Shown piece after piece: positions 7,609 to 16,377 of a DNA stretch of 64,000 bases (positions are counted from its first letter, which is position 1; the number at the start of each line of letters is the position of its first letter). The translations under genes and the position numbers were made by a program. The stretch lies in the NCBI GenBank assembly GCA_007693555.1, contig REDJ01000071.1, positions 57,742 to 121,741 on the forward strand, read 5' to 3'. The notes under the pieces are model-generated. The model was not told where the DNA came from, ran no database searches, and saw only the letters and a list, made by a program, of their open reading frames with translations. This DNA is from Bacteroidota bacterium. GTDB lineage: Bacteria > Bacteroidota > Bacteroidia > Bacteroidales > UBA7960.

Positions 7609-9567
7609 GTGATCAAACCCGAAACCATAGATAAAATATTCGATGCAGCCCGCATTGAGGAGGTTGTGGGAGACTTTGTTACGTTAAAGAAACGTGGAGT
7701 AAACCTGCTGGGTCTTTGTCCCTTCCACAATGAAAAAACTCCTTCTTTCACGGTTTCTCCGGCAAAGGGTATTTTTAAATGCTTTGGTTGCGGCAAAGGA
7801 GGGAACGCTGTGAACTTCATCATGGAACATGAGCACTTCAGTTATCCGGAAGCACTTAAATACCTGGCAGGAAAATACGGGATTGAGGTGGAAGAGGAAA
7901 AGCCTTCGCCCGAACAACAGGAAGCCCTGGATGAAAAAGAAAGCTTATTTAACCTTACCGCATTTGCTCAAAAACACTTTGAAGAAACACTTCACAACAC
8001 AGAAGAAGGAAAGGCCATAGGGCTCAGCTATTTTAAGGAACGGGGTTTTACCACTGAAACCATAAAAAAATTCGGACTGGGCTATAGCCTGAATAACTGG
8101 GACGATTTTACATCCAAAGCCCTTAAGCATGGATACAAAAAAGAACTGCTGGAAAAAAGCAGCCTGGTGCGTACCAAAGACCACCAAACTTATGATACTT
8201 TTCGGGCACGGGTAACATTTCCCATTCACAATCTTTCGGGAAGGGTATTGGGTTTTGGGGCCAGAATACTTACCCAGGACAAAAAAAAGCCTAAATACAT
8301 CAACACAGCTGAATCGGAGATTTATCATAAGAGCAAGGTACTTTATGGATTGTACTTTGCCAAGAGTGCCATCGTTAAAGAAGATAACTGTTATCTTACG
8401 GAAGGATACACCGATGTTATTTCACTTTACCAGGCTGGGATTGAAAATGTGATATCCTCTTCGGGTACATCACTTACAACTGAGCAAATCAAGCTAATCA
8501 GGAGATACACAACGAATATTACCCTCTTATTCGATGGTGACCCGGCAGGAATCAAAGCAGCTTTCAGAGGAATAGATATGATCCTTGAAGAAGGGATGAA
8601 TGTGAAAATTGTATTGTTTCCCGATGGCGAAGACCCTGATTCTTATGCCAGAAATTACAGGCCGGCTGAGGTAAAAGAGTTTATAAAGAAAAATGCCAGG
8701 GATTTCATAAGTTTTAAAACCAACCTGCTTCTCGAGGAAACACAAAACGACCCCATCAAAAAGGCAGCATTGATTAAGGAGATTGCACTCAGTATCTCAC
8801 AAATACCTGAACCCATAGCCCGTGCATTGTATGTTCAGAAAAGCAGCGATTTACTCCGGATTGAAGAAAAGCTACTAATGGCTGAAATCAATAAACAACG
8901 AAGGGAAAGGTTTAAAAAAAGAACCGGTGACCCTTCAGCAAAATCAGAACAAAGCTGGCAACCCGATGAAACGGAAATAACTTCAGACAAACAAATTGAA
9001 AAAGGCATCCATGTTGATAAACAAGAAAAAGAACTGATTCGCCTTTTATTGTTGTTTCATGACCACGAAGTGCAATTTGAGGAAAAGGATGAGAATGGGC
9101 AAACTACAGAATTCAAATACAAAGTTTCTGATTATATAGTTGATGAACTAACAGATGACGAAATTACTTTTGACAACCTGGATTGCCAGAAAATATTTAA
9201 TGAATTTGTAAATGCACGGAAACAAAATGTCACATTGAGTGATCAGTATTTCTTCAATCATCAGCAACCTTCAATAAGCCGAATGGCTATCGATCTTACT
9301 TCATCACAGCATATACTAAGCGAGCAATGGGAAAATAAGCACGGTATTTTCGTCAACAAAGAAGAAGATAACATCAAAAATATCTTAGTGGAGATGCTGT
9401 ATGCATTGAAGCTTAAAAAGCTTGAGCAACAAATCTATAAAAACAAAGAAATACTTCAGGATGAGAAGGATGAAGAACAAATTTTAATTCATCTGGAAAA
9501 CATCAAAAACCTTGAGAGCATAAAAACACTTATTGCCAGGGAGTTGAGCAGAATCGTTATACAATAA
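7609..9567 (+). CDS. dnaG: DNA primase
   Basis: DnaG synthesises RNA primers at the replication fork. The 652-residue product has the N-terminal CHC2 zinc ribbon (C37, H40, C58, C61), the primase core, and a TOPRIM domain (about 260-345) with the acidic motifs EGYTDV and DGDPAG. The C-terminal third is lysine/glutamate rich and would include the helicase-binding region. The start is a GTG at 7609: the chain VIKPETIDKIFDAARIEEVVG aligns with the usual beginning of DnaG and no upstream ATG is available. It is followed 48 bp later by the patatin-like gene on the same strand. Confidence 0.97.
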   Translation: MIKPETIDKIFDAARIEEVVGDFVTLKKRGVNLLGLCPFHNEKTPSFTVSPAKGIFKCFGCGKGGNAVNFIMEHEHFSYPEALKYLAGKYGIEVEEEKPSPEQQEALDEKESLFNLTAFAQKHFEETLHNTEEGKAIGLSYFKERGFTTETIKKFGLGYSLNNWDDFTSKALKHGYKKELLEKSSLVRTKDHQTYDTFRARVTFPIHNLSGRVLGFGARILTQDKKKPKYINTAESEIYHKSKVLYGLYFAKSAIVKEDNCYLTEGYTDVISLYQAGIENVISSSGTSLTTEQIKLIRRYTTNITLLFDGDPAGIKAAFRGIDMILEEGMNVKIVLFPDGEDPDSYARNYRPAEVKEFIKKNARDFISFKTNLLLEETQNDPIKKAALIKEIALSISQIPEPIARALYVQKSSDLLRIEEKLLMAEINKQRRERFKKRTGDPSAKSEQSWQPDETEITSDKQIEKGIHVDKQEKELIRLLLLFHDHEVQFEEKDENGQTTEFKYKVSDYIVDELTDDEITFDNLDCQKIFNEFVNARKQNVTLSDQYFFNHQQPSISRMAIDLTSSQHILSEQWENKHGIFVNKEEDNIKNILVEMLYALKLKKLEQQIYKNKEILQDEKDEEQILIHLENIKNLESIKTLIARELSRIVIQ

Positions 9568-9615
9568 GCGATATTAAGACTTAAACATTTTTTACTTGAA
9601 TTTTGAGAAATAATA

Positions 9616-10416
9616 ATGACTATGGCCATCTGGAAAAAATCAAAAAATAAGGGAACCAGTTATAAAACCGGCATCGTACTAAGCGGAGGTGGCACACGTG
9701 GATTTGCTCATCTGGGAGTGCTTAAGGCGCTGGAAGAATCAGATATAAAACCTGACATTATCAGTTCAGTGAGTGCCGGAAGTATTGTGGGCGCCCTTTA
9801 TGCTGACGGGAAAAACCCTGAAGAGATACTTGAAGCACTTACCTCTAAAAAACTTCTTAATTACCTGGTTATTTCCATTCCCAAAACCGGGCTTGTGAAT
9901 ATGTCAGGATTTGAGAAAACCCTGAAAAAACTTTTGAAAGCGCAAAAATTTGAAGACTTAAGCATACCACTTAATGTTTTTGCGGTAAACATGAATACAG
10001 CCGAGTATACCTGCTTTGACAGTGGCCCGCTCGCCATTGCGGTAAAAGCTTCATCATCTATACCTATAATCTTCCCGCCTGTAGAAATTAACAATGAACT
10101 TTTTGTGGATGGTGGACTTATCAATAATTTTCCTGTTGAAGCCCTGGAAAATAAATGCGAACGACTCATAGGAGTAAGTGTGAATCCCCTGGGCATAAAA
10201 AAGAATCTGGACAATCTGAAAGTAATTGCGGAGAGAACCTTCCAGCTTAACATCCGCAGTCATACTATGGATCGCAAAGACAAATGCGATTTGTTCATTG
10301 AGCCCGAAGGCCTGGATGATTATGGTCTTCTTGACCTTTCAGGTGCCCGGGAGATTTTCGATATGGGTTATAAGACAGCCAAAAAGCTTATCAAAGAAAA
10401 AGGCTGGCAACCTTAA
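9616..10416 (+). CDS. Patatin-like phospholipase family protein
   Basis: A 266-residue cytoplasmic-type patatin/RssA-like serine lipid hydrolase. The glycine-rich oxyanion loop GGGTRG (24-29), nucleophile Ser53 within SVSAGS, and the catalytic-dyad Asp165 in [10 protein letters not shown] are all visible, so the enzyme should be active. The first residue of the nucleophile elbow is Ser rather than the usual Gly (SxSxG instead of GxSxG), a tolerated but less common variant. No signal peptide. It sits between dnaG and cysS in a co-directional run (gaps of 48 and 50 bp), which may be one transcript; the physiological substrate is unknown. Confidence 0.92.
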   Translation: MTMAIWKKSKNKGTSYKTGIVLSGGGTRGFAHLGVLKALEESDIKPDIISSVSAGSIVGALYADGKNPEEILEALTSKKLLNYLVISIPKTGLVNMSGFEKTLKKLLKAQKFEDLSIPLNVFAVNMNTAEYTCFDSGPLAIAVKASSSIPIIFPPVEINNELFVDGGLINNFPVEALENKCERLIGVSVNPLGIKKNLDNLKVIAERTFQLNIRSHTMDRKDKCDLFIEPEGLDDYGLLDLSGAREIFDMGYKTAKKLIKEKGWQP

Positions 10417-10466
10417 AGCTGCTTTTTGTTAATTTTGCCTTTTTGTTAATTACTTTAGATTATATT

Positions 10467-11954
10467 ATGCCAGAAAATAAGAAGCTATACATATACAATA
10501 CCCTTAACCGAAAGAAGGAACTTTTCCAGCCTCTGAACCCGCCATTTACCGGTCTTTATGTTTGCGGCCCTACGGTTTATGGTGACGGGCATCTTGGGCA
10601 TGCAAGGCCTGCTGTAACATTTGACGTGGTTTTCAGATACTTGCAACATCTTGGTTATAAAGTAAGATATGTAAGAAATATAACCGATGTGGGACATCTG
10701 GAGAATGACGAAACAGAGCAGGGTGAGGATAAAATTGCCAAAAAAGCCCGCCTGGAGCAGCTCGAACCTATGGAAGTGGTTCAATATTACACCGATCGCT
10801 ACCACGAAGATATGGACCGGCTCAATGTAAAGAAACCCAGCATTGAACCCAGGGCGTCAGGACATATTATTGAACAGATTGAACTTACCAAACAAATTCT
10901 CAACGCAGGATATGCATACGAAGTAAATGGCTCCGTATATTTTGACGTGGAAAAATACAACAAAAAATTTCATTACGGCAAATTAAGCGGACGGGTGATT
11001 GATGATATGATTGCCAATACCCGCAATCTTGAAGGTCAGGAGGAAAAACGCAGCAGTGTGGATTTTGCATTATGGAAGAAAGCATCTCCTGAGCATATCA
11101 TGCGCTGGCCATCGCCCTGGGGCGAAGGATTTCCGGGATGGCACCTTGAATGCTCTGCCATGAGCACCAAATACCTGGGCGAAGTTTTTGATATTCACGG
11201 CGGAGGTATGGACCTGCTGTTTCCACATCATGAATGTGAGATAGCTCAGTCCAATGCAGCGCAGGGTAAAGACGCCGTAAAGTTGTGGATGCATAACAAT
11301 ATGATCACCATCAACGGTCAGAAAATGGGAAAATCGCTGGGTAACTTTATAACCCTGCGGGAGTTTTTCTCTGGAGAGCATAAGGCACTGCAAAAAGCAT
11401 TCAGCCCTATGACAATCCGCTTCTTTATCCTGCAAGCTCATTACCGCAGCACACTGGATTTCAGTAATGAAGCACTCATAGCGGCTGAAAAAGGACTAAA
11501 GAGACTGCTTCAAGCCATGGACACACTCAATAAGCTGCAACCCTCTGCTAAATCTTCAGTTGATATCTCCAAACTGGAAAGTGATTGCTATGATGCTATG
11601 AATGATGATTTTAATAGTCCTGTTGCCATAGCTCATTTATTTGATACCGCAAGAATAATTAACTCTGTGAACGACAAAAAAGACAGTATTGCTGAAAATG
11701 ACCTGAAAATTCTTAAAAGGGTATTCCGAAATTTTGTGACAGAGATTTTAGGACTAAAATCAGAAACAGATTCAGGAAAAAATACTTCCCAGACTATATT
11801 GCACGGAATTATGAAAATACTTCTGGATATCAGGCAACAGGCAAAAGAACAAAAAGACTATGCTACCTCTGATAAAATCCGGGATGAACTTGCCGGACTA
11901 AAAATAGCAGTAAAAGACGGTAAAGAAGGTGCAAGCTGGGAATTGCAGGAATAG
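10467..11954 (+). CDS. cysS: Cysteinyl-tRNA synthetase
   Basis: CysS charges tRNA-Cys. From the ATG at 10467 ([13 protein letters not shown]) the enzyme is 495 residues, matching the family; the TTG at 10443 adds eight unlikely residues. Class I signatures are present: HLGH (42-45) as the HIGH motif and KMGKS as KMSKS, together with zinc-site residues C33, the Cys of WHLECS and the HHEC segment. The C-terminal anticodon-binding helical domain is intact. It converges on the decarboxylase beta-subunit gene with a gap of 14 bp. Confidence 0.97.
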   Translation: MPENKKLYIYNTLNRKKELFQPLNPPFTGLYVCGPTVYGDGHLGHARPAVTFDVVFRYLQHLGYKVRYVRNITDVGHLENDETEQGEDKIAKKARLEQLEPMEVVQYYTDRYHEDMDRLNVKKPSIEPRASGHIIEQIELTKQILNAGYAYEVNGSVYFDVEKYNKKFHYGKLSGRVIDDMIANTRNLEGQEEKRSSVDFALWKKASPEHIMRWPSPWGEGFPGWHLECSAMSTKYLGEVFDIHGGGMDLLFPHHECEIAQSNAAQGKDAVKLWMHNNMITINGQKMGKSLGNFITLREFFSGEHKALQKAFSPMTIRFFILQAHYRSTLDFSNEALIAAEKGLKRLLQAMDTLNKLQPSAKSSVDISKLESDCYDAMNDDFNSPVAIAHLFDTARIINSVNDKKDSIAENDLKILKRVFRNFVTEILGLKSETDSGKNTSQTILHGIMKILLDIRQQAKEQKDYATSDKIRDELAGLKIAVKDGKEGASWELQE

Positions 11955-11968
11955 TTATTAAATAAAGC

Positions 11969-13132
11969 TTAAGTAAGAAAACTCAATAAAATACCGGCTG
12001 CAATAGCACTGCCAATTACACCTGAAACGTTGGCCGCCATTGCATGCATAAGCAGGTGATTGGTTTTGTCATATTCCAATCCAACATGTTGCGAAACCCT
12101 CGCACTATCAGGAACAGCAGAAACACCTGAGTTTCCTATGAGAGGATTTATCTTATTTCCCTCAGAAGAAAAAATATTCATAGCCTTGGCAAATAATACA
12201 CCGCTGAATGTTGCTATAATAAAGGATGCAGCACCCAGTCCAAAGATCATCATTGATTGCGGGGTAATAAATACATCACCCTGTGTGGATGCACCCACTG
12301 TAAGTCCAAGGAATATGGTAACAATATCAATGAGCGAGGATCTTGCCGTTTCGGCCAGCCGGTTGGTAACACCACTTTCCTTCAAAAGATTTCCGAAGAA
12401 CAACATTCCCAGCAGAGGCAATGCCGTGGGCATAATGAAGGTTGTAAGGAGCATACCGATAATCGGGAAAAGAATTTTTTCCTGCTTGGGCACGGCACGT
12501 GGAGGTTTCATACGGATGAGCCTCTCTTTTGGGGTGGTAAGAAGACGCATGACAGGCGGCTGAATCACAGGAACCAGGGCCATATAAGAATAGGCTGCAA
12601 TGGCAATAGGCCCGACAAATTCAGGCGCCAGTTTCGATGAAAGGAAGATGGCTGTCGGGCCGTCGGCACCACCAATTATAGCAATCGCACCAGCCTGTTC
12701 TGGTGTAAAGCCCAGCATAAGAGATGATGAATATGCAGCGAAAATACCAAATTGTGCAGCTGCACCCAAAAGAACCAGCTTGGGTTTTGAAAGCAGAGAT
12801 GAAAAATCGGTCATTGCCCCGATTCCGAGAAAGATAAGAGGAGGATAAAAACCCCTTTCCACACCCTGGTAAAGCATATTAAGAACACTGCCCTCTTCGT
12901 ATATCCCGATTTGCAGATCAGCGGTAAGATCGAAGGGTATGTTGCCAATAATAATTCCAAATCCAATGGGTATGAGTAACAGAGGTTCGTAATGCTTGAT
13001 AATGGCCAATGAAATAAAGAAAAGACCGACAGATATCATCACCAGGTGCCGCCAGCCAACATTGGCAAAAGCTGTATACCCGTATAATTCGGATAACTGT
13101 TGTGAAATGAATTCAAAAGTACCTAAATCCAT
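11969..13132 (-). CDS. mmdB: Na+-translocating methylmalonyl-CoA decarboxylase, beta subunit (OadB family)
   Basis: The 387-residue polytopic membrane subunit that decarboxylates carboxybiotin and couples this to Na+ export. About nine or more hydrophobic segments run through the chain, and the conserved cytoplasmic-face segment GGADGPTAIFLSSKLAP carries the Asp known to be essential in oxaloacetate decarboxylase beta. N-terminal residues (about 15-45) form an amphipathic helix plus first TM. It is the last gene of the operon, 10 bp after the biotin carrier gene. Oxaloacetate or glutaconyl-CoA specificity cannot be told from beta alone; the operon's mce and mmdA indicate methylmalonyl-CoA. 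Confidence 0.94.
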   Translation of the reverse strand: MDLGTFEFISQQLSELYGYTAFANVGWRHLVMISVGLFFISLAIIKHYEPLLLIPIGFGIIIGNIPFDLTADLQIGIYEEGSVLNMLYQGVERGFYPPLIFLGIGAMTDFSSLLSKPKLVLLGAAAQFGIFAAYSSSLMLGFTPEQAGAIAIIGGADGPTAIFLSSKLAPEFVGPIAIAAYSYMALVPVIQPPVMRLLTTPKERLIRMKPPRAVPKQEKILFPIIGMLLTTFIMPTALPLLGMLFFGNLLKESGVTNRLAETARSSLIDIVTIFLGLTVGASTQGDVFITPQSMMIFGLGAASFIIATFSGVLFAKAMNIFSSEGNKINPLIGNSGVSAVPDSARVSQHVGLEYDKTNHLLMHAMAANVSGVIGSAIAAGILLSFLT

Positions 13133-13142
13133 AGTTTATCTC

Positions 13143-13577
13143 CTATCCTATTTCAATCATTACATCACCTTCCATAACTGACTGTCCCGGGTAAACGAGA
13201 ATAGCAGTTATCGTTCCTTCCTTATCTGAATCAATATTATTTTCCATTTTCATGGCTTCAAGAGTTATGAGTTTCTGCCCCATCGAAATTTTATCGCCAA
13301 CCTTACAATGAATATTAATAACCGCTCCGGGCAGAGGAGCTTTTATGGTTCCAACACCTTTGCTTACTCTGGTACCGGTGCCCTCAGAAGGAGTGGTATC
13401 GGTAGATGGTACAGCACGTGCCCTTACAAGCTTAGGTGTTTTTACCGGTTGAATGGATCTGTCCACTTCAACACTATAATTGGAACCATTTACTTCCATT
13501 TCTATGATGTTATCTTCTACGTTGATAATACTAACATCATATTGGTTTCCATGTATTGTGAATTTATACTTCTTCAT
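13143..13577 (-). CDS. mmdC: Biotin carboxyl carrier subunit of the decarboxylase (gamma)
   Basis: A 144-residue biotin carrier. The biotinyl-lipoyl domain fills about residues 76-144 and contains the biotinylation motif EAMKM with acceptor Lys110. Upstream lies a Pro/Thr/Lys-rich flexible linker (about 42-75) that lets the arm swing between the carboxyltransferase and the membrane beta subunit. The N-terminal 40 residues form a short beta domain shared with other Bacteroidota carriers of this operon. Located between the OadG-like and OadB genes. Acetyl-CoA carboxylase AccB is an alternative label often assigned automatically, but the context favours the decarboxylase. Confidence 0.92.
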   Translation of the reverse strand: MKKYKFTIHGNQYDVSIINVEDNIIEMEVNGSNYSVEVDRSIQPVKTPKLVRARAVPSTDTTPSEGTGTRVSKGVGTIKAPLPGAVINIHCKVGDKISMGQKLITLEAMKMENNIDSDKEGTITAILVYPGQSVMEGDVMIEIG

Positions 13578-13623
13578 TGCTTTTCTCTTTTTCAGAAGCT
13601 ACAGCATTTTTTGCTGTAATCCG

Positions 13624-14073
13624 TTAGTTCTTGGGAATGTTTCTTAATCCGTAAATCTTTGAGCTCCAGGGAGAATATGTCCGCGAAACCTTGTTTATGG
13701 TAAGTACGGTATTTTCATAATCGTGAAGTTCAGAACGATAAAGGTGTATTGCAGCGGCGATGGCAGCATTTACTTCGCCGCTAAGGACTTCCGGTTTGTG
13801 TAATTTGGCATCCTCTTCCGGTTCAGGTGCTTTCATCATTTTTCTTCGCGACCAGAGCGAACTCAGCCATGCCTTAAACTCCGGGGTGTAAATCCTGGGT
13901 GTAGTTGAAAAAACAGCAAAAAGCATGAGTAAGATCAGAAAAACGAAGCTCATCCCAAGGATTGCCATCAGCGCACCATAGGGGTCGTTCTGTGCAAATA
14001 CGCAAAATTCATCAGCTGCATTTGCACTGCCACTTTCTACCTGTTGAGTAATATAATTTATATTATACATCAT
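13624..14073 (-). CDS. mmdD: OadG-family small membrane subunit of the decarboxylase (delta)
   Basis: A 149-residue protein with one transmembrane helix (about 33-56: YGALMAILGMSFVFLILLM) followed by a cytosolic tail. OadG-type subunits anchor and assemble the carboxyltransferase on the beta subunit. The tail includes a Pro/Glu-rich stretch (about 83-98) and an Ala-rich helix (SGEVNAAIAAAIHLY) that is typical of Bacteroidota versions. The sequence is divergent, so identity leans on operon position: 13 bp after mmdA and 46 bp before the biotin carrier. Confidence 0.88.
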   Translation of the reverse strand: MMYNINYITQQVESGSANAADEFCVFAQNDPYGALMAILGMSFVFLILLMLFAVFSTTPRIYTPEFKAWLSSLWSRRKMMKAPEPEEDAKLHKPEVLSGEVNAAIAAAIHLYRSELHDYENTVLTINKVSRTYSPWSSKIYGLRNIPKN

Positions 14074-14086
14074 AATGAATGAGGTA

Positions 14087-15646
14087 TTACAAGGGTATGT
14101 TTGAATGCTTTTTGGGAGGATTCACATCTTTTTTGGTAGCCATCGATTGCAATGCCCTGATGATTCTGAACCGGCTGTTTCGAGGTTCAATAACATCGTC
14201 AATATATCCGTATTTTGCAGCATTGTAAGGTGTAGCAAATTTTTCAAGATACTCATTCTCCTTATCTATAACGTATTTCAAACGTTCTTCATCATTTTCA
14301 ATAGCCTTGATTTCCTTACTTCTGAGAATCTCGATAGCTCCCTTGGGACCCAATACAGCGATTTCGGCCATGGGCCAGGCGTAATTGATATCGCCGCGAA
14401 GATGTTTTGAACTCATTACACAATAAGCACCACCATAAGCTTTGCGAAGTACAATGGTTATTTTGGGTACAGTAGCTTCGCCATAAGCATATAGCAATTT
14501 AGCCCCATGAAGTATAATGCCACCAAATTCCTGTACAGTACCTGGAAGGAAACCGGGCACATCTACCAGGGTAACCAGTGGAATATTAAAGGCATCGCAG
14601 AAACGAACAAACCTTGCCGCCTTCCGGGATGCGTTGATATCAAGAACCCCCGCCAGGTATTTGGGCTGATTGGCAACGACTCCAACGGGCATGCCATTGA
14701 AACGTGCAAAACCTGTAATAATATTGGGAGCATAATTACGCTGAACTTCCAGAAATTCATTGTAATCAACTACCGCATAAATAATATCTTTAACATCATA
14801 GGGTTTATTGGGGTTCTCCGGAATAATGACATTAAGATCGTCTTCAAGGCGGTCAATTGGGTCATCATTGGGTGCCAGTGGCGGATCCTCGAGATTATTT
14901 TGGGGTAAAAAGCTCAGCAATTTTCTTATGAGCATGAGTCCCTCTTCTTCAGTATCTGCAACAAAATGTGCAACTCCCGACTTGGAGCCATGGGTCATTG
15001 CGCCGCCCAGTTCCTGATCTGTTACCACTTCGCCTGTTACAGTTTTCACAACCTTGGGCCCCGTAAGAAACATGTAGCTGTTTTCTTTTGTCATCAGGAT
15101 AAAATCCGTAAGGGCAGGTGAATATACTGCACCACCGGCACAGGGCCCAAAAATCCCGGTAATTTGGGGTATAACACCCGAAGCATTGATGTTGCGCTGA
15201 AAGATCTCCGCATAGCCCGCCAGGCTGCTCACCCCTTCCTGTATACGTGCCCCTCCGCTGTCGTTGAGTCCGATAACAGGCGCTCCTACTTTCATGGCTT
15301 TATCCAGCACCTTACAGATCTTTTCAGCATATGCCAGCGACAAAGAACCACCAAAAACCGTAAAATCCTGGGCATAAACATATAGCAGGCGGCCATCAAC
15401 CGTGCCAAAACCTGTTATTACACCATCGCCATAAATTTTTTGCCCTTCAATACCGAAATCAGTGCAACGGTGAGTAACAAACATGTCAAACTCTTCGAAG
15501 CTTCCTTCATCAAGTAATAGGTTTATACGCTCGCGGGCGGTTAGTTTCCCTTTTTTGTGCTGGGCATCTATACGCTTCTGACCACCACCGAGTTTGGCCA
15601 GCTCCCGCTTCTCGAGTAAATCTCTGATCTTTCTTTCAAACGACAT
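14087..15646 (-). CDS. mmdA: Methylmalonyl-CoA decarboxylase alpha / acyl-CoA carboxyltransferase subunit
   Basis: A 519-residue carboxyltransferase from the ATG at 15646 ([16 protein letters not shown]), the usual start for the family; the longer in-frame extension to 15691 runs into the upstream gene and is unlikely. The two crotonase-like halves are visible, with oxyanion glycine pairs in [15 protein letters not shown] and in [15 protein letters not shown]. It transfers the carboxyl group of (S)-methylmalonyl-CoA to biotin. The same family also makes propionyl-CoA carboxylase beta; here the OadB and OadG partners point to the sodium-pumping decarboxylase. Gap of 20 bp from mce. Confidence 0.94.
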   Translation of the reverse strand: MSFERKIRDLLEKRELAKLGGGQKRIDAQHKKGKLTARERINLLLDEGSFEEFDMFVTHRCTDFGIEGQKIYGDGVITGFGTVDGRLLYVYAQDFTVFGGSLSLAYAEKICKVLDKAMKVGAPVIGLNDSGGARIQEGVSSLAGYAEIFQRNINASGVIPQITGIFGPCAGGAVYSPALTDFILMTKENSYMFLTGPKVVKTVTGEVVTDQELGGAMTHGSKSGVAHFVADTEEEGLMLIRKLLSFLPQNNLEDPPLAPNDDPIDRLEDDLNVIIPENPNKPYDVKDIIYAVVDYNEFLEVQRNYAPNIITGFARFNGMPVGVVANQPKYLAGVLDINASRKAARFVRFCDAFNIPLVTLVDVPGFLPGTVQEFGGIILHGAKLLYAYGEATVPKITIVLRKAYGGAYCVMSSKHLRGDINYAWPMAEIAVLGPKGAIEILRSKEIKAIENDEERLKYVIDKENEYLEKFATPYNAAKYGYIDDVIEPRNSRFRIIRALQSMATKKDVNPPKKHSNIPL

Positions 15647-15666
15647 AAAAGGTTCTGATTTGTATG

Positions 15667-16080
15667 TTAAGATTTGTTTTTGTTTTCGCACAGCTCGGTA
15701 AGTACACCACCTGTTGATTTGGGATGTAAAAAGGCGATATCAAGGCCTTCAGCTCCTTTCCGGGGTTGCTGGTCAACAAGCTGTACACCTTTTTCGCTAA
15801 GCTCTGATAAAGCACTTTCAATTCCTTCAACTGCAAATGCAATATGATGCACTCCTTCTCCTTTCTTCTCAATAAATCTTCCAATAGGTCCCTCGGGGTC
15901 GGTAGATTCCAGAAGTTCAATTTTTGTATCGCCCAGCATGAAAAAAGCAGTTTTCACTTTCTGGTCTTTTACTTCTTCAATGGCGTAGCATTTCAGACCC
16001 AATACTTCTTCATAAAATTTTATTGAAGATTCAATATCTTTTACAGCAATTCCAATATGCTCAATATGTGTTAGTTTCAT
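15667..16080 (-). CDS. mce: Methylmalonyl-CoA epimerase
   Basis: A 137-residue VOC-superfamily metalloenzyme interconverting (R)- and (S)-methylmalonyl-CoA. Metal-ligand candidates are H8 in [10 protein letters not shown], the His pair in [11 protein letters not shown] and the Glu of GGVLTELCE, in the expected order for two beta-alpha-beta-beta-beta modules. First gene of the operon: it supplies the stereoisomer used by the decarboxylase, completing a succinyl-CoA to propionyl-CoA route once the B12-dependent mutase (not in this window) has acted. Confidence 0.95.
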   Translation of the reverse strand: MKLTHIEHIGIAVKDIESSIKFYEEVLGLKCYAIEEVKDQKVKTAFFMLGDTKIELLESTDPEGPIGRFIEKKGEGVHHIAFAVEGIESALSELSEKGVQLVDQQPRKGAEGLDIAFLHPKSTGGVLTELCENKNKS

Positions 16081-16106
16081 CTGTTCACAATTTGGTTAAA
16101 TAGGTC

Positions 16107-16207
16107 AGATGGAACCTCCGATATTTCTTAATTACGCTGATTGACAATTGGTTTTCCAAATAATTATCCTCGTGAGTGTTTAAAGCGTAATCATGGAGGT
16201 TTCATCT
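16107..16207. repeat. Imperfect long inverted repeat upstream of mce
   Basis: The ends AGATGGAACCTCC (16107-16119) and GGAGGTTTCATCT (16195-16207) are complementary with one G-T-type mismatch; inside, ATTACGC (16131-16137) pairs exactly with GCGTAAT (16185-16191). An 11-base bulge on the left separates the helices, and a short TTGG/CCAA hairpin sits in the apical loop. It lies within the 297-bp region before the mce-mmd operon, so it may be a structured leader of that operon or a small dispersed element. Confidence 0.6.
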
Positions 16208-16377
16208 GATACTTTATTGATTCATTAATTTGATAACGGGCTATAATCAGGCGCAAAGTTATGGATTTATACCATTAAAAAAGAGAGAAAACAGGAAATA
16301 TATGCACATTAGCTCAACATTGTTAATAAAATAACAAAGGTTTGCTATTTATGGCTGAAATAACTGAAAAACAGGAC

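Noticed and set aside
12060..12563. A 167-codon plus-strand ORF
   Set aside because: It lies wholly inside the oadB-type gene on the other strand and its translation has no recognisable domain.
15647..15691. N-terminal extension of mmdA
   Set aside because: The extension would overlap the end of mce and does not match the family's beginning; the ATG at 15646 does.
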